A stretch of DNA of 64,000 nt, taken from NCBI RefSeq assembly GCF_045223415.1, contig NZ_JBEQZJ010000013.1:1-64000 (forward strand). Reading direction: 5' to 3'. Both the position numbers and the translations under genes were made by a program. This DNA comes from Hoskinsella mucinilytica (GTDB taxonomy: Bacteria > Bacillota_I > Bacilli_A > Erysipelotrichales > Erysipelotrichaceae). Positions 16,753 to 26,219 of the stretch are shown here, one piece after another. The notes beneath the pieces are model-generated. The model saw only the letters and a list, made by a program, of their open reading frames with translations, made no database searches and had not been told where the DNA came from. Numbering within the stretch: position 1 is the first letter of the stretch; the number at the start of each line of letters is the position of its first letter.

Positions 16753-18384
16753 ATGAAAAAATTAGTGTCCATATTAACCTGTGCACTGATGGTTTTCTCA
16801 CTTGCAGGATGTGGTTCTGACAGCTCATCTGATGGAAAAACATTTACCTTTGCAAGTGAACTAGATATCATCTCACTTGATTCAACAGTAGGCGATGATG
16901 GTATGTCATTCAATGCAATGCATGCATTGACAGATGGCTTGATGGGATTGGATAAAGATCAAAAAACAGTAAATGCATTGGCAGATAAGTATACGGTAAG
17001 TGATGATAACTTAACGTACACATTTACATTAAAAGATGCAAAATGGTCTAATGGTGATCCGGTTACAGCAAACGACTTCGTTTATTCTTGGAGAAGAATC
17101 ATCAAAAACTCCGGTAACTATGCTTACATGATGGGTTCAGATGGCGCAAGCATTAAAAATGCTGATGCAATCATGAAAAAACAAGAAGACGGTAAAGAAC
17201 TTAGTGATGCTGACTTAGAAACATTAGGTGTAACCGCAAAAGATGATAAGACATTGGTTGTTGAATTAGACAACCCAGTACCTTATTTCTTGGATTTAAT
17301 GACATTCCCTTGTTATTATCCACAGAACCAAAAATTCGTTGAAGAAAAAGGTGACAAATATGGTGCTGATGCTGACAATATGATCTCTAACGGTGCATTC
17401 GTATTGAAATCATGGACAAAAGGTACAGAAGCTGTCTTTGAAAAGAATCCTGATTACTATAACAAAGATGCAGTGAAACTTGATACTTTGATCATGAAAC
17501 TGGTTCAAGATCCTAAAACAGCTGCTATGGCATTCGATAATGGTGATAACGATTACTGTACGATCAACTCTGAATTAGTTGATAAATACAGTGGTCAAGA
17601 TACATTTGAACAATTTAATGAAGGATACTTATTCTATCTTCAGTTAAATTTCGAAAATGAAAATATTGCGAACTTAAATCTACGTAAAGCAATTTCTTAT
17701 GCAATCGATCGTAAAGATTTCACAGATAGCGTATTAAAAGATGGTTCTCAACCTGCAAGAGGTTTCGTTCCTGCCGGTTTATCTACAGGACCTGATGGAA
17801 AAGACTTCCGTGATTCTGCGGATACTTTCACAGCTTATGATACAACAGAAGCTCAGAAATACATGGATGCTGCTTTAAAAGAATTAGGCAAAGACAGTGT
17901 AACCGTTGAGTTGTTGTATGGTACTGATGAATCTCCTATGGATCAAATGGCAGAATATTTACAAAATGCTTTAAGTAAGATCAAAGGCTTAAAAGTAGAA
18001 TTGGTTTCAACTACAAAGAATGACCGTATCTATAATAGAGAAGCAAACGGTGAATTCCAAATTGCATTAACACGTTGGGGACCTGATTATGCTGACCCTA
18101 CAACTTACTTGAATCTATTGTTAACAGGCAATAACAATAACTATGGTAAATACACAAGCAAAGATTTTGACGCAAAAATGGATGAAGCAAAAGCAAATGT
18201 AAATGATGCAAATGCTCGTTGGAAATCTTTGATCGAAGCTGAGAAGATCGCAATGGAAGACTTTGCGTACATTCCTGTATTTGAAAAAGGTTCCGCAGCA
18301 CTTCACAATACTAAGGTTACCGGATTGGTGCACAAACCAGTTGGTGTTCCATATACATTTAACTACGTTGATATCGCTGAATAA
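16753..18384 (+). CDS. oppA: Oligopeptide ABC transporter substrate-binding lipoprotein
   Basis: This 543-residue protein is an OppA-type (SBP family 5) peptide-binding lipoprotein. The signal peptide ends in the lipobox LAGC with Cys20 as lipidation site. The mature part shows the family signature region SNGDPVTANDFVYSWRRI near residue 100 and runs the usual length. It is anchored outside the membrane and hands peptides to OppBC. I chose the ATG after GAGGAGG at 16741; the frame is open 24 bases further upstream. A perfect hairpin separates it from oppB, which would give more binding protein than permease. Confidence 0.95.
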   Translation: MKKLVSILTCALMVFSLAGCGSDSSSDGKTFTFASELDIISLDSTVGDDGMSFNAMHALTDGLMGLDKDQKTVNALADKYTVSDDNLTYTFTLKDAKWSNGDPVTANDFVYSWRRIIKNSGNYAYMMGSDGASIKNADAIMKKQEDGKELSDADLETLGVTAKDDKTLVVELDNPVPYFLDLMTFPCYYPQNQKFVEEKGDKYGADADNMISNGAFVLKSWTKGTEAVFEKNPDYYNKDAVKLDTLIMKLVQDPKTAAMAFDNGDNDYCTINSELVDKYSGQDTFEQFNEGYLFYLQLNFENENIANLNLRKAISYAIDRKDFTDSVLKDGSQPARGFVPAGLSTGPDGKDFRDSADTFTAYDTTEAQKYMDAALKELGKDSVTVELLYGTDESPMDQMAEYLQNALSKIKGLKVELVSTTKNDRIYNREANGEFQIALTRWGPDYADPTTYLNLLLTGNNNNYGKYTSKDFDAKMDEAKANVNDANARWKSLIEAEKIAMEDFAYIPVFEKGSAALHNTKVTGLVHKPVGVPYTFNYVDIAE

Positions 18385-18408
18385 AACAATTAAATTGGAA
18401 TAGTAAGA

Positions 18409-18438
18409 AAACACATGATAGCTTGCTATCATGTGTTT
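18409..18438 (+). terminator. Intra-operon hairpin between oppA and oppB
   Basis: A perfect 14-bp stem AAACACATGATAGC / GCTATCATGTGTTT with a two-base centre follows oppA. The tail CTATTTG is a poor T-run, so it is probably a partial terminator or RNA 3'-end stabiliser that raises oppA mRNA over oppBCDF. Confidence 0.75.
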
Positions 18439-18468
18439 CTATTTGTTTAAAGGAAAGGAAGGAATTCT

Positions 18469-19413
18469 ATGGATAAATCCATGTTAAAATATATTGCAAA
18501 ACGACTTATGATTGCAATTGCCACACTATTTATCATTCTTGTGGTGCTGTTTGTCCTCACAAAAATGCTTCCTGGATCTCCAATCAATAATGAAAAGCTA
18601 AGTCCTGCACAAAGGGCGGTCATTATGGCAAAATATGGACTTGATAAACCAATCTTGGAACAGTTTGTGAATTATCTAGTCAATATGCTGCATGGAGATT
18701 TCGGAATTTCTTATACATTATATAAAGAATACCCAGTTGCTGAACTATTAACTTCAGCATCAAAAATTTCATTCTCTTTGGGAATCGGTGCTTGTATTCT
18801 TGGTACTATCATTGGAATGGCGTTAGGTGTATTTGCGGCTTTACACCGAAACACATTTTGGGATACACTTGCGACAGGTATTTCTGTTTTAGGTGTTTCT
18901 ATACCATCCTTTGTATTCGCACTATTATTGGTTATCTTTTTAGGAAATATGTTAAAAATATTACCTGCATCCTATAGTCCGAGAAATGCGATCGTATCTT
19001 CCATTCTTCCCATGCTTGCCCTATCTATGGGTGTCATTGCCAATGTTGCACGTTTCACTCGTACAGAAATGATATCTGTTTTGAATAGTGAGTATATCAC
19101 CTTGGCAAAAGCAAAAGGATTGGATAAACGAACCTTGATCATGCGTCATACCTTACGTAATAGTTTGATACCGGTCATCACGATATTAGGACCGATCCTA
19201 GTCAATTTGATGACAGGTACTATGGTAGTTGAATATATTTGCGGCGTACCTGGGCTTGGTAAGCTTTTGATCAATAGTATTCATGCCAATGATGTAAATA
19301 TCATCGTTGCTTGTTCCTTCTTATATGCAGCGATGTATATCATTATGACGTTGTTCATTGATATCGCATATGGATTGATTGATCCTCGTATTAGATTAGG
19401 AAAGGATGATTAA
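18469..19413 (+). CDS. oppB: Oligopeptide ABC transporter permease OppB
   Basis: This 314-residue permease has six membrane segments and the binding-protein-dependent transport signature near its C-terminal third (EYITLAKAKGLDKRTLIMRH, the EAA loop that contacts the ATPases). The N-terminus MLKYIAKRLMIAIATLF and the PGSP motif near residue 40 are typical of OppB/DppB. It pairs with OppC to form the channel. AAAGGAAGG precedes the ATG, and oppC begins two bases past its stop. Confidence 0.95.
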   Translation: MDKSMLKYIAKRLMIAIATLFIILVVLFVLTKMLPGSPINNEKLSPAQRAVIMAKYGLDKPILEQFVNYLVNMLHGDFGISYTLYKEYPVAELLTSASKISFSLGIGACILGTIIGMALGVFAALHRNTFWDTLATGISVLGVSIPSFVFALLLVIFLGNMLKILPASYSPRNAIVSSILPMLALSMGVIANVARFTRTEMISVLNSEYITLAKAKGLDKRTLIMRHTLRNSLIPVITILGPILVNLMTGTMVVEYICGVPGLGKLLINSIHANDVNIIVACSFLYAAMYIIMTLFIDIAYGLIDPRIRLGKDD

Positions 19414-19414
19414 T

Positions 19415-20341
19415 ATGGAAGATATGACATTTTTAGAAAATGACTTTGAATTTGTATCAGAACCACAAGAACTGATCAAAGATGAAGTTCTTCCTGACAG
19501 ACCATTCTGGAAAGATGCACTTCATCGCTTTTGTGAAAATAAAGGTGCCGTTTTCGGTGCTATCTTTATTATCATATTTATCTTACTTGCGATTTTTGTA
19601 CCGATGTTAAGTTCATGGGAATTTGATGACATGAATACCAAAATCGCCAATATCACACCAAATGCTGTACATTGGTTTGGTACAGATAATTATGGACGTG
19701 ACTTGTTTGTTAGAGTATGGTCCGGTTCAAGAATCTCTTTATTTGTGGCGATTGCCGCTGTATTGATCGATGTATTTATCGGTATGATCTATGGCTTGAT
19801 CAGTGGCTACTTTGGAGGAAAAGTTGATTCTGTAATGCAAAGAATCCAAGAAATTATCAACTCTATTCCAACACTTGTTATTTTGATCCTTTTGATGATG
19901 GTATTAAAAGCATCGCTGACAACGATCATCATTGCATTGATGTTTACAGAATGGATCGGTATGGCTCGTATTACAAGAGCGCAGGTATTAAAGGTAAAAG
20001 AAGACGAATTCGTATTGGCTTCTCGTACCATGGGTGCCGGTCATATCTTTATCATTTTCAAAGAAATCTTGCCGAATATCTTTGGACAGTTAATCATTAT
20101 GTTTATGATGAGCGTTCCTAATGCAATCTTCTATGAAGCTTACTTAGCGTTCGTAGGTTTGGGTATACCGAAACCTAATGCTTCTTTGGGATCTTTGATC
20201 AATGATGGATTTAACTTCATCCTTGTCTATCCATATATGATGGTTATTCCGGCAGTTGTTTTAGCACTTTTGATGCTAAGCTTCAATCTGTTTGGTGATG
20301 GTCTGCACGATGCCTTAGACCCAACGATGAAGGAGGGATAG
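19415..20341 (+). CDS. oppC: Oligopeptide ABC transporter permease OppC
   Basis: This 308-residue protein is the second permease, with the long cytoplasmic N-terminus typical of OppC, a first segment at about residues 45-67 and the EAA loop EFVLASRTMGAGHIFIIFKE. The motif HWFGTDNYGRDLF near residue 90 is a family hallmark. I chose the ATG at 19415, 9 bases after AGGAAAGG; an ATG at 19406 overlaps oppB but has no spacing from the site. oppD follows after three bases. Confidence 0.95.
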   Translation: MEDMTFLENDFEFVSEPQELIKDEVLPDRPFWKDALHRFCENKGAVFGAIFIIIFILLAIFVPMLSSWEFDDMNTKIANITPNAVHWFGTDNYGRDLFVRVWSGSRISLFVAIAAVLIDVFIGMIYGLISGYFGGKVDSVMQRIQEIINSIPTLVILILLMMVLKASLTTIIIALMFTEWIGMARITRAQVLKVKEDEFVLASRTMGAGHIFIIFKEILPNIFGQLIIMFMMSVPNAIFYEAYLAFVGLGIPKPNASLGSLINDGFNFILVYPYMMVIPAVVLALLMLSFNLFGDGLHDALDPTMKEG

Positions 20342-20344
20342 GAT

Positions 20345-21430
20345 ATGGCAGAAAGAGAAAGAATTTTAAAAATAAGAAACTTAAATATATCCTTTAAAAC
20401 AGATAGTGGAAAAGTAAGTGCCATTCGTGGTGTTAACCTAGATTTATATAAAGGTGAAACAATTGCAATCGTCGGTGAATCCGGTAGTGGTAAATCCGTT
20501 ACCACAAAAGCAATCATGGGTATCCTTGCGAACAATGGTACCATTGAAAGTGGCTCTATTGAATATACTTGGTATGATGAATATACCGGAGAAAAACATG
20601 TAGAAGATATCGTCAAGATGTCAGAAAAGATGAAACAAAAAGAAATTCGTGGTAGAAAGATTGCAATGGTATTCCAAGATCCAATGACATCTTTGAATCC
20701 AACAATGACCATAGGAAAACAAATTATGGAGCCTATGATCTATCACTATAAGAAAAGCAAACAGCAAGCATATCAAGAAGCTGTTGAGTTATTAAAATTG
20801 GTTGGTATCACAGATGCAGAAAAACGTATGAAAAACTATCCTCATCAATTGTCAGGTGGTATGCGTCAACGTATTGTCATTGCAATTGCATTATCCTGTG
20901 ATCCCTATGTTTTGATTTGTGATGAACCTACAACTGCACTGGATGTTACTATTCAGGCCATGATATTAGAGTTGATTCAAGATATTCAGAAAAAGAAAAA
21001 CTTATCCGTTATTTATATTACACATGATTTAGGTGTTGTCGCAAAAGTTGCGGACTTTGTCAATGTCATGTATGCCGGTAAGATCATTGAAACAGGTACC
21101 ATTGATGAAATCTTCTATGATCCTCGTCACCCTTATACTTGGGGACTATTAAGTGCCATGCCGGATCTGGATACTGATGATGATGAATTATATACCATTC
21201 CAGGTACTCCACCAAACTTGACCAAAGAAGTAAAAGGTGATGCCTTTGCACCTAGAAATCAATTTGCGTTGAATATCGATCTAAGAGAAGAACCTCCTAT
21301 GTTTGATGTTCCTGGTTCTAAATCTCATAAAGTCGCAACTTGGTTAATGCATGAAAAAGCACCGAAAGTCGATATGCCGGAATCCTTAAAACGTCGACTG
21401 GAGAAAATGCAGAAGGAAGGGGTGAAATAA
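20345..21430 (+). CDS. oppD: Oligopeptide ABC transporter ATPase OppD
   Basis: This 361-residue ATPase has Walker A GESGSGKSV near residue 39, signature LSGGMRQR, Walker B VLICDEPTTALD, and the C-terminal oligopeptide-transporter extension with the PGTPPNL motif near residue 290. The extension of OppD proteins often carries iron-sulfur cysteines; here I see none in the tail, so this copy may lack a cluster. It directly abuts oppF, sharing no gap. Confidence 0.94.
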   Translation: MAERERILKIRNLNISFKTDSGKVSAIRGVNLDLYKGETIAIVGESGSGKSVTTKAIMGILANNGTIESGSIEYTWYDEYTGEKHVEDIVKMSEKMKQKEIRGRKIAMVFQDPMTSLNPTMTIGKQIMEPMIYHYKKSKQQAYQEAVELLKLVGITDAEKRMKNYPHQLSGGMRQRIVIAIALSCDPYVLICDEPTTALDVTIQAMILELIQDIQKKKNLSVIYITHDLGVVAKVADFVNVMYAGKIIETGTIDEIFYDPRHPYTWGLLSAMPDLDTDDDELYTIPGTPPNLTKEVKGDAFAPRNQFALNIDLREEPPMFDVPGSKSHKVATWLMHEKAPKVDMPESLKRRLEKMQKEGVK

Positions 21431-22348
21431 ATGGAACCAATCTTAAAAGTTGAGCACCTTAAGCAATATTTCAAGGTAAGTCGTAAATTTACAGTAAAAG
21501 CTGTAGATGATATCTCCTTTGAAATCATGCCCGGAGAAACCTATGGACTGGTTGGTGAATCCGGTAGTGGAAAGTCTACGACCGGTAGAAGTGTGATCCG
21601 TTTATATAAACCCACGGATGGAAAAATCATGTTTAACGGACAAGATATTTCAGGCAAAATGAGCAATGAAACATCTAAAATGTTGCATACAAAGATGCAA
21701 ATGATTTTCCAAGATCCAATGGCTTGTTTGAATCCTCGTCGTAAAGTTATGGATATCATTGCGGAAGGGCTTGATATTCATCATGATTATACAACGCATG
21801 AAGAACGTGCGGAAAAGGTTTATCAAATGCTGGAACTGGTTGGTCTTTCTAGAGAACATGCGAGTCGTTATCCACATCAATTCTCCGGTGGACAACGTCA
21901 ACGTATTGGTATTGCAAGAGCCTTGATCATGAATCCTGATTTGATCATCGCCGATGAAGCAATCTCTGCACTTGATGTATCTATTCAAGCTCAGGTTGTA
22001 AATCTAATGAAGAAAATCCAACAAAAAACAGGTACGAGTATTTTATTCATTGCACATGATTTGAGTATGGTAAAATATATATCCGATAGAATCGGTGTAT
22101 TACACTTGGGACATCTTGTCGAAACCGGAACGACCGAAGAAATTTTCAATAATCCAATTCATCCATATACAAGAAGCTTATTGAGTGCCATTCCTACACC
22201 GAATCCGGTCGTAGAAAAAACAAGAAAAGCATTTACTTATGACTATTCCAGCAGTGGTGTAGATTACCATGCGGGAAAAGATCAGCTCATTGGAGGTACT
22301 CATCATGTCCTAGCGACAGATGATGAATTACGTGAATGGACAAAATAG
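21431..22348 (+). CDS. oppF: Oligopeptide ABC transporter ATPase OppF
   Basis: This 305-residue ATPase pairs with OppD. It has Walker A GESGSGKST near residue 40, signature FSGGQRQR, Walker B LIIADEAISALD and the typical C-terminal HPYTRSLLSAIPTPNP segment. The usual DEP of Walker B is DEA here, common in OppF. GAAGGGG upstream serves as ribosome site inside oppD. A strong terminator follows, ending the five-gene operon. Confidence 0.94.
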   Translation: MEPILKVEHLKQYFKVSRKFTVKAVDDISFEIMPGETYGLVGESGSGKSTTGRSVIRLYKPTDGKIMFNGQDISGKMSNETSKMLHTKMQMIFQDPMACLNPRRKVMDIIAEGLDIHHDYTTHEERAEKVYQMLELVGLSREHASRYPHQFSGGQRQRIGIARALIMNPDLIIADEAISALDVSIQAQVVNLMKKIQQKTGTSILFIAHDLSMVKYISDRIGVLHLGHLVETGTTEEIFNNPIHPYTRSLLSAIPTPNPVVEKTRKAFTYDYSSSGVDYHAGKDQLIGGTHHVLATDDELREWTK

Positions 22349-22363
22349 TGAAAGTATGAAATG

Positions 22364-22388
22364 AAAACCACCAACTAGGTGGTTTTTT
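22364..22388 (+). terminator. opp operon terminator
   Basis: AAAACCACC (22364-22372) and GGTGGTTTT (22378-22386) form a perfect 9-bp stem with a five-base loop and a T-run. Confidence 0.88.
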
Positions 22389-22563
22389 CCTTATGTTTGT
22401 ATACTTTAACTTCCGTATGTCTTATCAAGATGAAACAAGACATTTTAAAAATCCCCAGTATCAATACGATATCATATCATTTATTACAAGAGATTCCCAT
22501 TATTCCATTTCTTTTTTCTTCTATTCAAAGGAAAAATGTATTCATAAAAGCCGTAACAAGTAA

Positions 22564-22713
22564 TCATTTTTTATAAAACAAGCCAATGAGAAGCAAGTAA
22601 AAAGATGTAACAACCAACGAAACAGCTACTGTTAATCTACTATAAGAACAAAAAAGTAATATCATAGAAACAACAATTAGAATGAGATTTAAATTTTTCT
22701 TTATCTTCTCCAT
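22564..22713 (-). CDS. Small two-segment membrane protein, 49 aa (hypothetical)
   Basis: The frame starts MEKIKKNLNLILIVVSMILL and encodes 49 residues with two hydrophobic stretches joined by a short CSYSRLT loop and a basic C-terminus GLFYKK. It has no ribosome site of its own, but a 9-codon frame (22718-22747) ending four bases upstream lies downstream of AAAGGAG, so translation by re-initiation is possible. A promoter with a cre site lies about 80-120 bases upstream on the same strand. I do not recognise the family. It may be a real small protein or the remnant of a larger gene. Confidence 0.4.
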   Translation of the reverse strand: MEKIKKNLNLILIVVSMILLFCSYSRLTVAVSLVVTSFYLLLIGLFYKK

Positions 22714-22791
22714 GATTTTATTTGTATATTACAGGCTTTACAGCCATTTCAATATACGACTCCTTTCTATCAGCTTCCTTAATCTAGCTTT

Positions 22792-22836
22792 ATTTTAACT
22801 CAATAAAAAGAAAAACACAACATGTAAGCGTTGTCA
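22792..22836 (-). promoter_or_regulatory. Minus-strand promoter with a perfect cre site
   Basis: TGTAAGCGTTGTCA at 22823-22836 matches the catabolite-responsive consensus TGWAANCGNTNWCA at every position. Two bases further on the minus strand come TTGTGT (22815-22820) and, 17 bp on, TAAAAT (22792-22797). No conventional gene lies downstream, only the 9-codon frame and the 49-residue frame. Confidence 0.6.
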
Positions 22837-22954
22837 CTTCTCTTTTGGCATTATATAAATTAGTTAAAAAGTATCATAGATTATCTGTCTTTTCTTGGTT
22901 TTTAATATATGTACACCTTTTAACCGATTAGCTAAAGAGGAAAGTTCTTATTTA

Positions 22955-23002
22955 ATGAATGAAAACGAAATTAAGACTATTTTAGTTGAGAAATTCCCAT
23001 AA
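22955..23002 (+). pseudogene. 15-codon frame MNENEIKTILVEKFP (possible gene remnant)
   Basis: A 15-codon frame follows GAGGAAAG. It reads like the N-terminus of a longer protein cut by a stop. It has no hydrophobic segment. A similar MNEKEK start occurs at 31711 near the second small membrane peptide, which is why I record it. Function is not evident. Confidence 0.2.
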
Positions 23003-23095
23003 AAATTTAAAGGTATGAGTCTTTCATAATCTAATTTTCTTTTCGTTGATAGAATACGTTATTATTGACTCAAAATAGTTTATACTATATTAGTA

Positions 23096-23200
23096 ATGTC
23101 AAACTTCTTTATTTATATCAACAGTATCATGCAGTTGGTTTCTTTCATCGTTATCATCATTTGCTTGATCTATAGTTGTATAAAACTGAACAAACGATGA
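23096..23200 (+). CDS. Small transmembrane peptide, 34 aa, toxin-like (copy A)
   Basis: The frame encodes 34 residues: a polar start MSNFFIYINSIM, one hydrophobic segment VSFIVIIICLIY and a basic tail KLNKR. It aligns without gaps to the 36-residue peptide at 31526-31636: 13 of 34 residues are identical, including I-Y-x-C-x-K-L-x-K, and most others are conservative. TTGACT (23065-23070) with TATATT (23086-23091) or TATTAG gives a promoter so close that the mRNA would be nearly leaderless; I see no ribosome site. Size and layout resemble type I toxins, but no named family is recognised and no antisense RNA has been shown. Confidence 0.45.
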   Translation: MSNFFIYINSIMQLVSFIVIIICLIYSCIKLNKR

Positions 23201-23206
23201 TGAAAG

Positions 23207-23233
23207 AAAAGACAGTCAATATGGCTGTCTTTT
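23207..23233. terminator. Bidirectional terminator
   Basis: AAAAGACAGTC (23207-23217) pairs with GGCTGTCTTTT (23223-23233) around AATAT with one wobble. It serves the 34-residue peptide gene and the convergent PRD regulator, whose stop lies in the stem. Confidence 0.8.
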
Positions 23234-25109
23234 ATAATAGACTGTGATCCTGCATTCTTCGAACATAAGAATCCGCCTGTTTGATAGCGAGCACGTTATC
23301 GTTTGGATCCATGACAACGATTTGAATCTGAGATATCGTAAATCCATGTAGAACGATTGGATTCGTTATATCATAGATAAATAAGGTATGTTCTAATTCC
23401 TTTTTCCAAAGCAAACAAATGACCAAAGGATCCATTTGATACATGCTTGTATCTTGTTCTATCAACCATTGAATCATCGCCTTAGCATCCATATGATCAT
23501 AACCATAAGAGGATAAAGATTCCATCAATTCATTGAGCCAATTACCTTTCTCATTTGGGATAGAAAGATGTACTTTATTGTCTGTTTTGTACAATAGAAA
23601 ATTCTCAATTCGATGTTTTGCCAACACTTCATTATAAAATCTTCTTGTTACATCCATATAGTTAAAATAATCTACATAGAATACTTTCACCGGGCAATTC
23701 GTCAAACGCATACCTTTTGCCTCAACAATAAAAATACAATCATATTTTGTAAAATCAATGCTATCAATTTCATAAAAGGAATAAAAATCCCTATGAATAT
23801 TATAACGTTCTGCAGTCATAACACGATTACTTGTAGATACGCTTGTATCTCCGCTAAATTGTCCGATAAAAGCCACATGGATCATATGATATTCGTTATT
23901 GACGATGAAAATTGCGTTGAACAATTGTACAGTTAAATTTAACACATCATATACGATATAATCAAAATGCGTGATTCTTTTTATCATTTCCAAGATCTGA
24001 AGACTCAATGAAGTGGATACAGGTACCATTCTCACGATTTCATGAGTATTCATGCGATTATTCATTACTCTGATGCCATTTCTCTTCATCAATAGGAATT
24101 CATATACATAGGTTTCTAGGAAATCAAGTATATGAACCTTCCTACCGATATCTAGATGGATGGTCTTAGAGAGTGTCAATTGTAGATCTCCCATGATCTG
24201 TGCCAAATGATTTCCTAATTCACCTTGTTCCATTAGTTCCTTTGGAAGGTTTTGTGATCCTGTCAACAATAACAATTTGATAAATTTAAACTCTGATTCC
24301 TCTATATGAAAACATTCTAACAACATTTTTGCGCACAAGGTAAATGCATCATTTCCTTGAATGATAAACCCTTCATCAAAAGGATAAAGATCATACCCAT
24401 TGACCTTGATGAGAAGATAGAAATATAAGCGTTGGAATTCTAAATCACGTAAATGGATATTAAATTGTTGTAATATCTTCGCAAGTTTGATTCTTATATC
24501 CTTCATATGAGTAGGATCAATTTGATATCGTTTTATTGCCATCGGCATAAAATCATATTGTTCTAGATAACTATCATAAATATCACAGAAATCAATCAAA
24601 CAACTTCTTACTTGATAAGAATCTGCTTCTATCTTCATCCCATAGTAAGGTGTACTATTCAAATAAATGCCATAGAAATCTAATATCGTTCTAACATAAC
24701 GAAGATCATTGGTCAAAGTAGCCATAGAGATATTCATCTCATCAATCAAATCATCGCCTCGTACATAATCCTTTGCGCATAAAAACTTGCGAATGAGATA
24801 GGCAATTCTTGGATTATCTCCATAGTGATACATTACCTCATTATTCAAATATGCACTACATTGATATTTCAAAGATTCATAAGCTTCTCTGTTTTGATCA
24901 TTAGGTTCCGCACTATAACCACGATTACGATTCGAATTGATCACGATATGTTTTTGACAGCGTTCCAATTCTTGATTGATGATTAGGATTTCTGACTGTA
25001 AAGTACGATTGGATATCTGTGCATAAGCCAAAAGATCATCTATATGTGAGACCTCATTTCGTAATAGATGATCTAAAATCTTTATTTGACGTAAACTTAA
25101 CTGCAACAT
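23232..25109 (-). CDS. BglG/MtlR-type PRD-domain transcriptional regulator
   Basis: This 625-residue protein has an N-terminal winged-helix (LSLRQIKILDHLL ... ISNRTLQSEI), a second helix-turn-helix around residue 110 (EMNISMATLTNDLRYV), then PRD-like regions where conserved histidines are sparse, and a C-terminal part that looks like a decayed EIIB/EIIA pair. Such regulators are controlled by PTS phosphorylation. It lies 45 bases downstream of the tyrosine phosphatase gene of the mannose-class PTS operon, so it most likely controls that operon. No sigma-54 activator ATPase domain is present. AAAGGAGG precedes the ATG. Confidence 0.8.
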   Translation of the reverse strand: MLQLSLRQIKILDHLLRNEVSHIDDLLAYAQISNRTLQSEILIINQELERCQKHIVINSNRNRGYSAEPNDQNREAYESLKYQCSAYLNNEVMYHYGDNPRIAYLIRKFLCAKDYVRGDDLIDEMNISMATLTNDLRYVRTILDFYGIYLNSTPYYGMKIEADSYQVRSCLIDFCDIYDSYLEQYDFMPMAIKRYQIDPTHMKDIRIKLAKILQQFNIHLRDLEFQRLYFYLLIKVNGYDLYPFDEGFIIQGNDAFTLCAKMLLECFHIEESEFKFIKLLLLTGSQNLPKELMEQGELGNHLAQIMGDLQLTLSKTIHLDIGRKVHILDFLETYVYEFLLMKRNGIRVMNNRMNTHEIVRMVPVSTSLSLQILEMIKRITHFDYIVYDVLNLTVQLFNAIFIVNNEYHMIHVAFIGQFSGDTSVSTSNRVMTAERYNIHRDFYSFYEIDSIDFTKYDCIFIVEAKGMRLTNCPVKVFYVDYFNYMDVTRRFYNEVLAKHRIENFLLYKTDNKVHLSIPNEKGNWLNELMESLSSYGYDHMDAKAMIQWLIEQDTSMYQMDPLVICLLWKKELEHTLFIYDITNPIVLHGFTISQIQIVVMDPNDNVLAIKQADSYVRRMQDHSLL

Positions 25110-25154
25110 AGAAATCCTCCTTTGATGATATGGTAAGGATATGTTCTCATTGTA

Positions 25155-26219
25155 TCACAGCGCATTTTCCAAGTATAGACTTTGTATGGTCTGAATCTGT
25201 TCCTCACTGATATGGAGAACTTGTTTCACATAGGCAAGAATTGAGCCGTAATGTGTTTTGATTTCTTGTATTGCTGCATTTAAATACGCTTCTTCTGTAG
25301 TAAATAAAGAGAACAAATACTGTGCGACCTCTTCATCTCCTTGTGCCATTTTTCTGAAATTTGCCAAATATCGTTGATTTTTCTTTTCTCTGGCACGATT
25401 TGTTAATAGATAATCATACATGATCACTGACTCATCAACACCAAGGATACTTAACAATAACATGGCCGCATATCCCGTGCGATCTTTTCCACCTTTACAA
25501 TGGAAGTATAATGGCGCAGCATCTGCTTGTGCCATTAATGTTAGGGTGTCACGATAGGCTTGTTGGCTCAATTCATTGTTCACAAATTCTATCTGTTGGT
25601 TCATCATAGATTTCCTTGCCATATCAGGATCTTTTTTTACTTGTTCCTTTGCGAATGCTATCTGCATCGCATGGTGGTCCATCTGTTCTCCATTTTGTAA
25701 CGATCCGGCGAATGCCGCTATTTTCCCATCAGGAATGAAATGATATTGTTTGATATCTCGATGTCCCAGTTGATTAGGAGATGATTTCCATTCCTGTTCT
25801 CCTCTGAAATCGATGATACTATTGAGTTTTACCTCATCTAAATAAGGGATACCTGTAGATGCGATATTATACAAATGATCTCCTCGATATAATAATCCCC
25901 ATTTAAGAGGTCTACCATCTTTTCCGATATAACCACCTAAATCTCTAAAATTGTACATCCCATCAATTGGAAGAATACGAAATCCACATAAACACTGAGT
26001 TCCATCATCAAAAGCCAACGTAAAGTAATAACGCTCTTTACAAGCATCAGGGAAAGAAATCACTGTTTGATTTCCTTCACCTGATCCGATATAACAACTT
26101 TCGTTTATACACTTTTGTGCATCTTTATGTGCATAGATACGATAGGAGGCAGCACTTGCTCTATCATGAAGTTCGAAGGATAATTGATCATCCTCTGTTT
26201 TATAAACCTCTGCGAACAT
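25155..26219 (-). CDS. Tyrosine-protein phosphatase (PTP-type, HCxxGxDRTG)
   Basis: This 354-residue protein contains a bacterial tyrosine/dual phosphatase domain: the family motif YNFRDLGGYIGKDG near residue 88, LYRGDHLY, and the catalytic P-loop HCKGGKDRTGYA near residue 240 with the nucleophilic cysteine. Residues 1-85 form a beta-rich N-terminal domain. Related proteins dephosphorylate phosphotyrosine or phosphoinositides. Its ATG follows the IIB stop codon directly, so it is part of the PTS operon, an unusual partner. A role in removing phosphate from an imported compound or from a regulator is inference. Confidence 0.85.
   Translation of the reverse strand: MFAEVYKTEDDQLSFELHDRASAASYRIYAHKDAQKCINESCYIGSGEGNQTVISFPDACKERYYFTLAFDDGTQCLCGFRILPIDGMYNFRDLGGYIGKDGRPLKWGLLYRGDHLYNIASTGIPYLDEVKLNSIIDFRGEQEWKSSPNQLGHRDIKQYHFIPDGKIAAFAGSLQNGEQMDHHAMQIAFAKEQVKKDPDMARKSMMNQQIEFVNNELSQQAYRDTLTLMAQADAAPLYFHCKGGKDRTGYAAMLLLSILGVDESVIMYDYLLTNRAREKKNQRYLANFRKMAQGDEEVAQYLFSLFTTEEAYLNAAIQEIKTHYGSILAYVKQVLHISEEQIQTIQSLYLENAL

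Noticed and set aside
22379..22576. 65-codon plus frame after oppF
   Set aside because: It begins inside the opp terminator stem, has no ribosome site and overlaps the opposite 49-residue frame only slightly; composition looks random.
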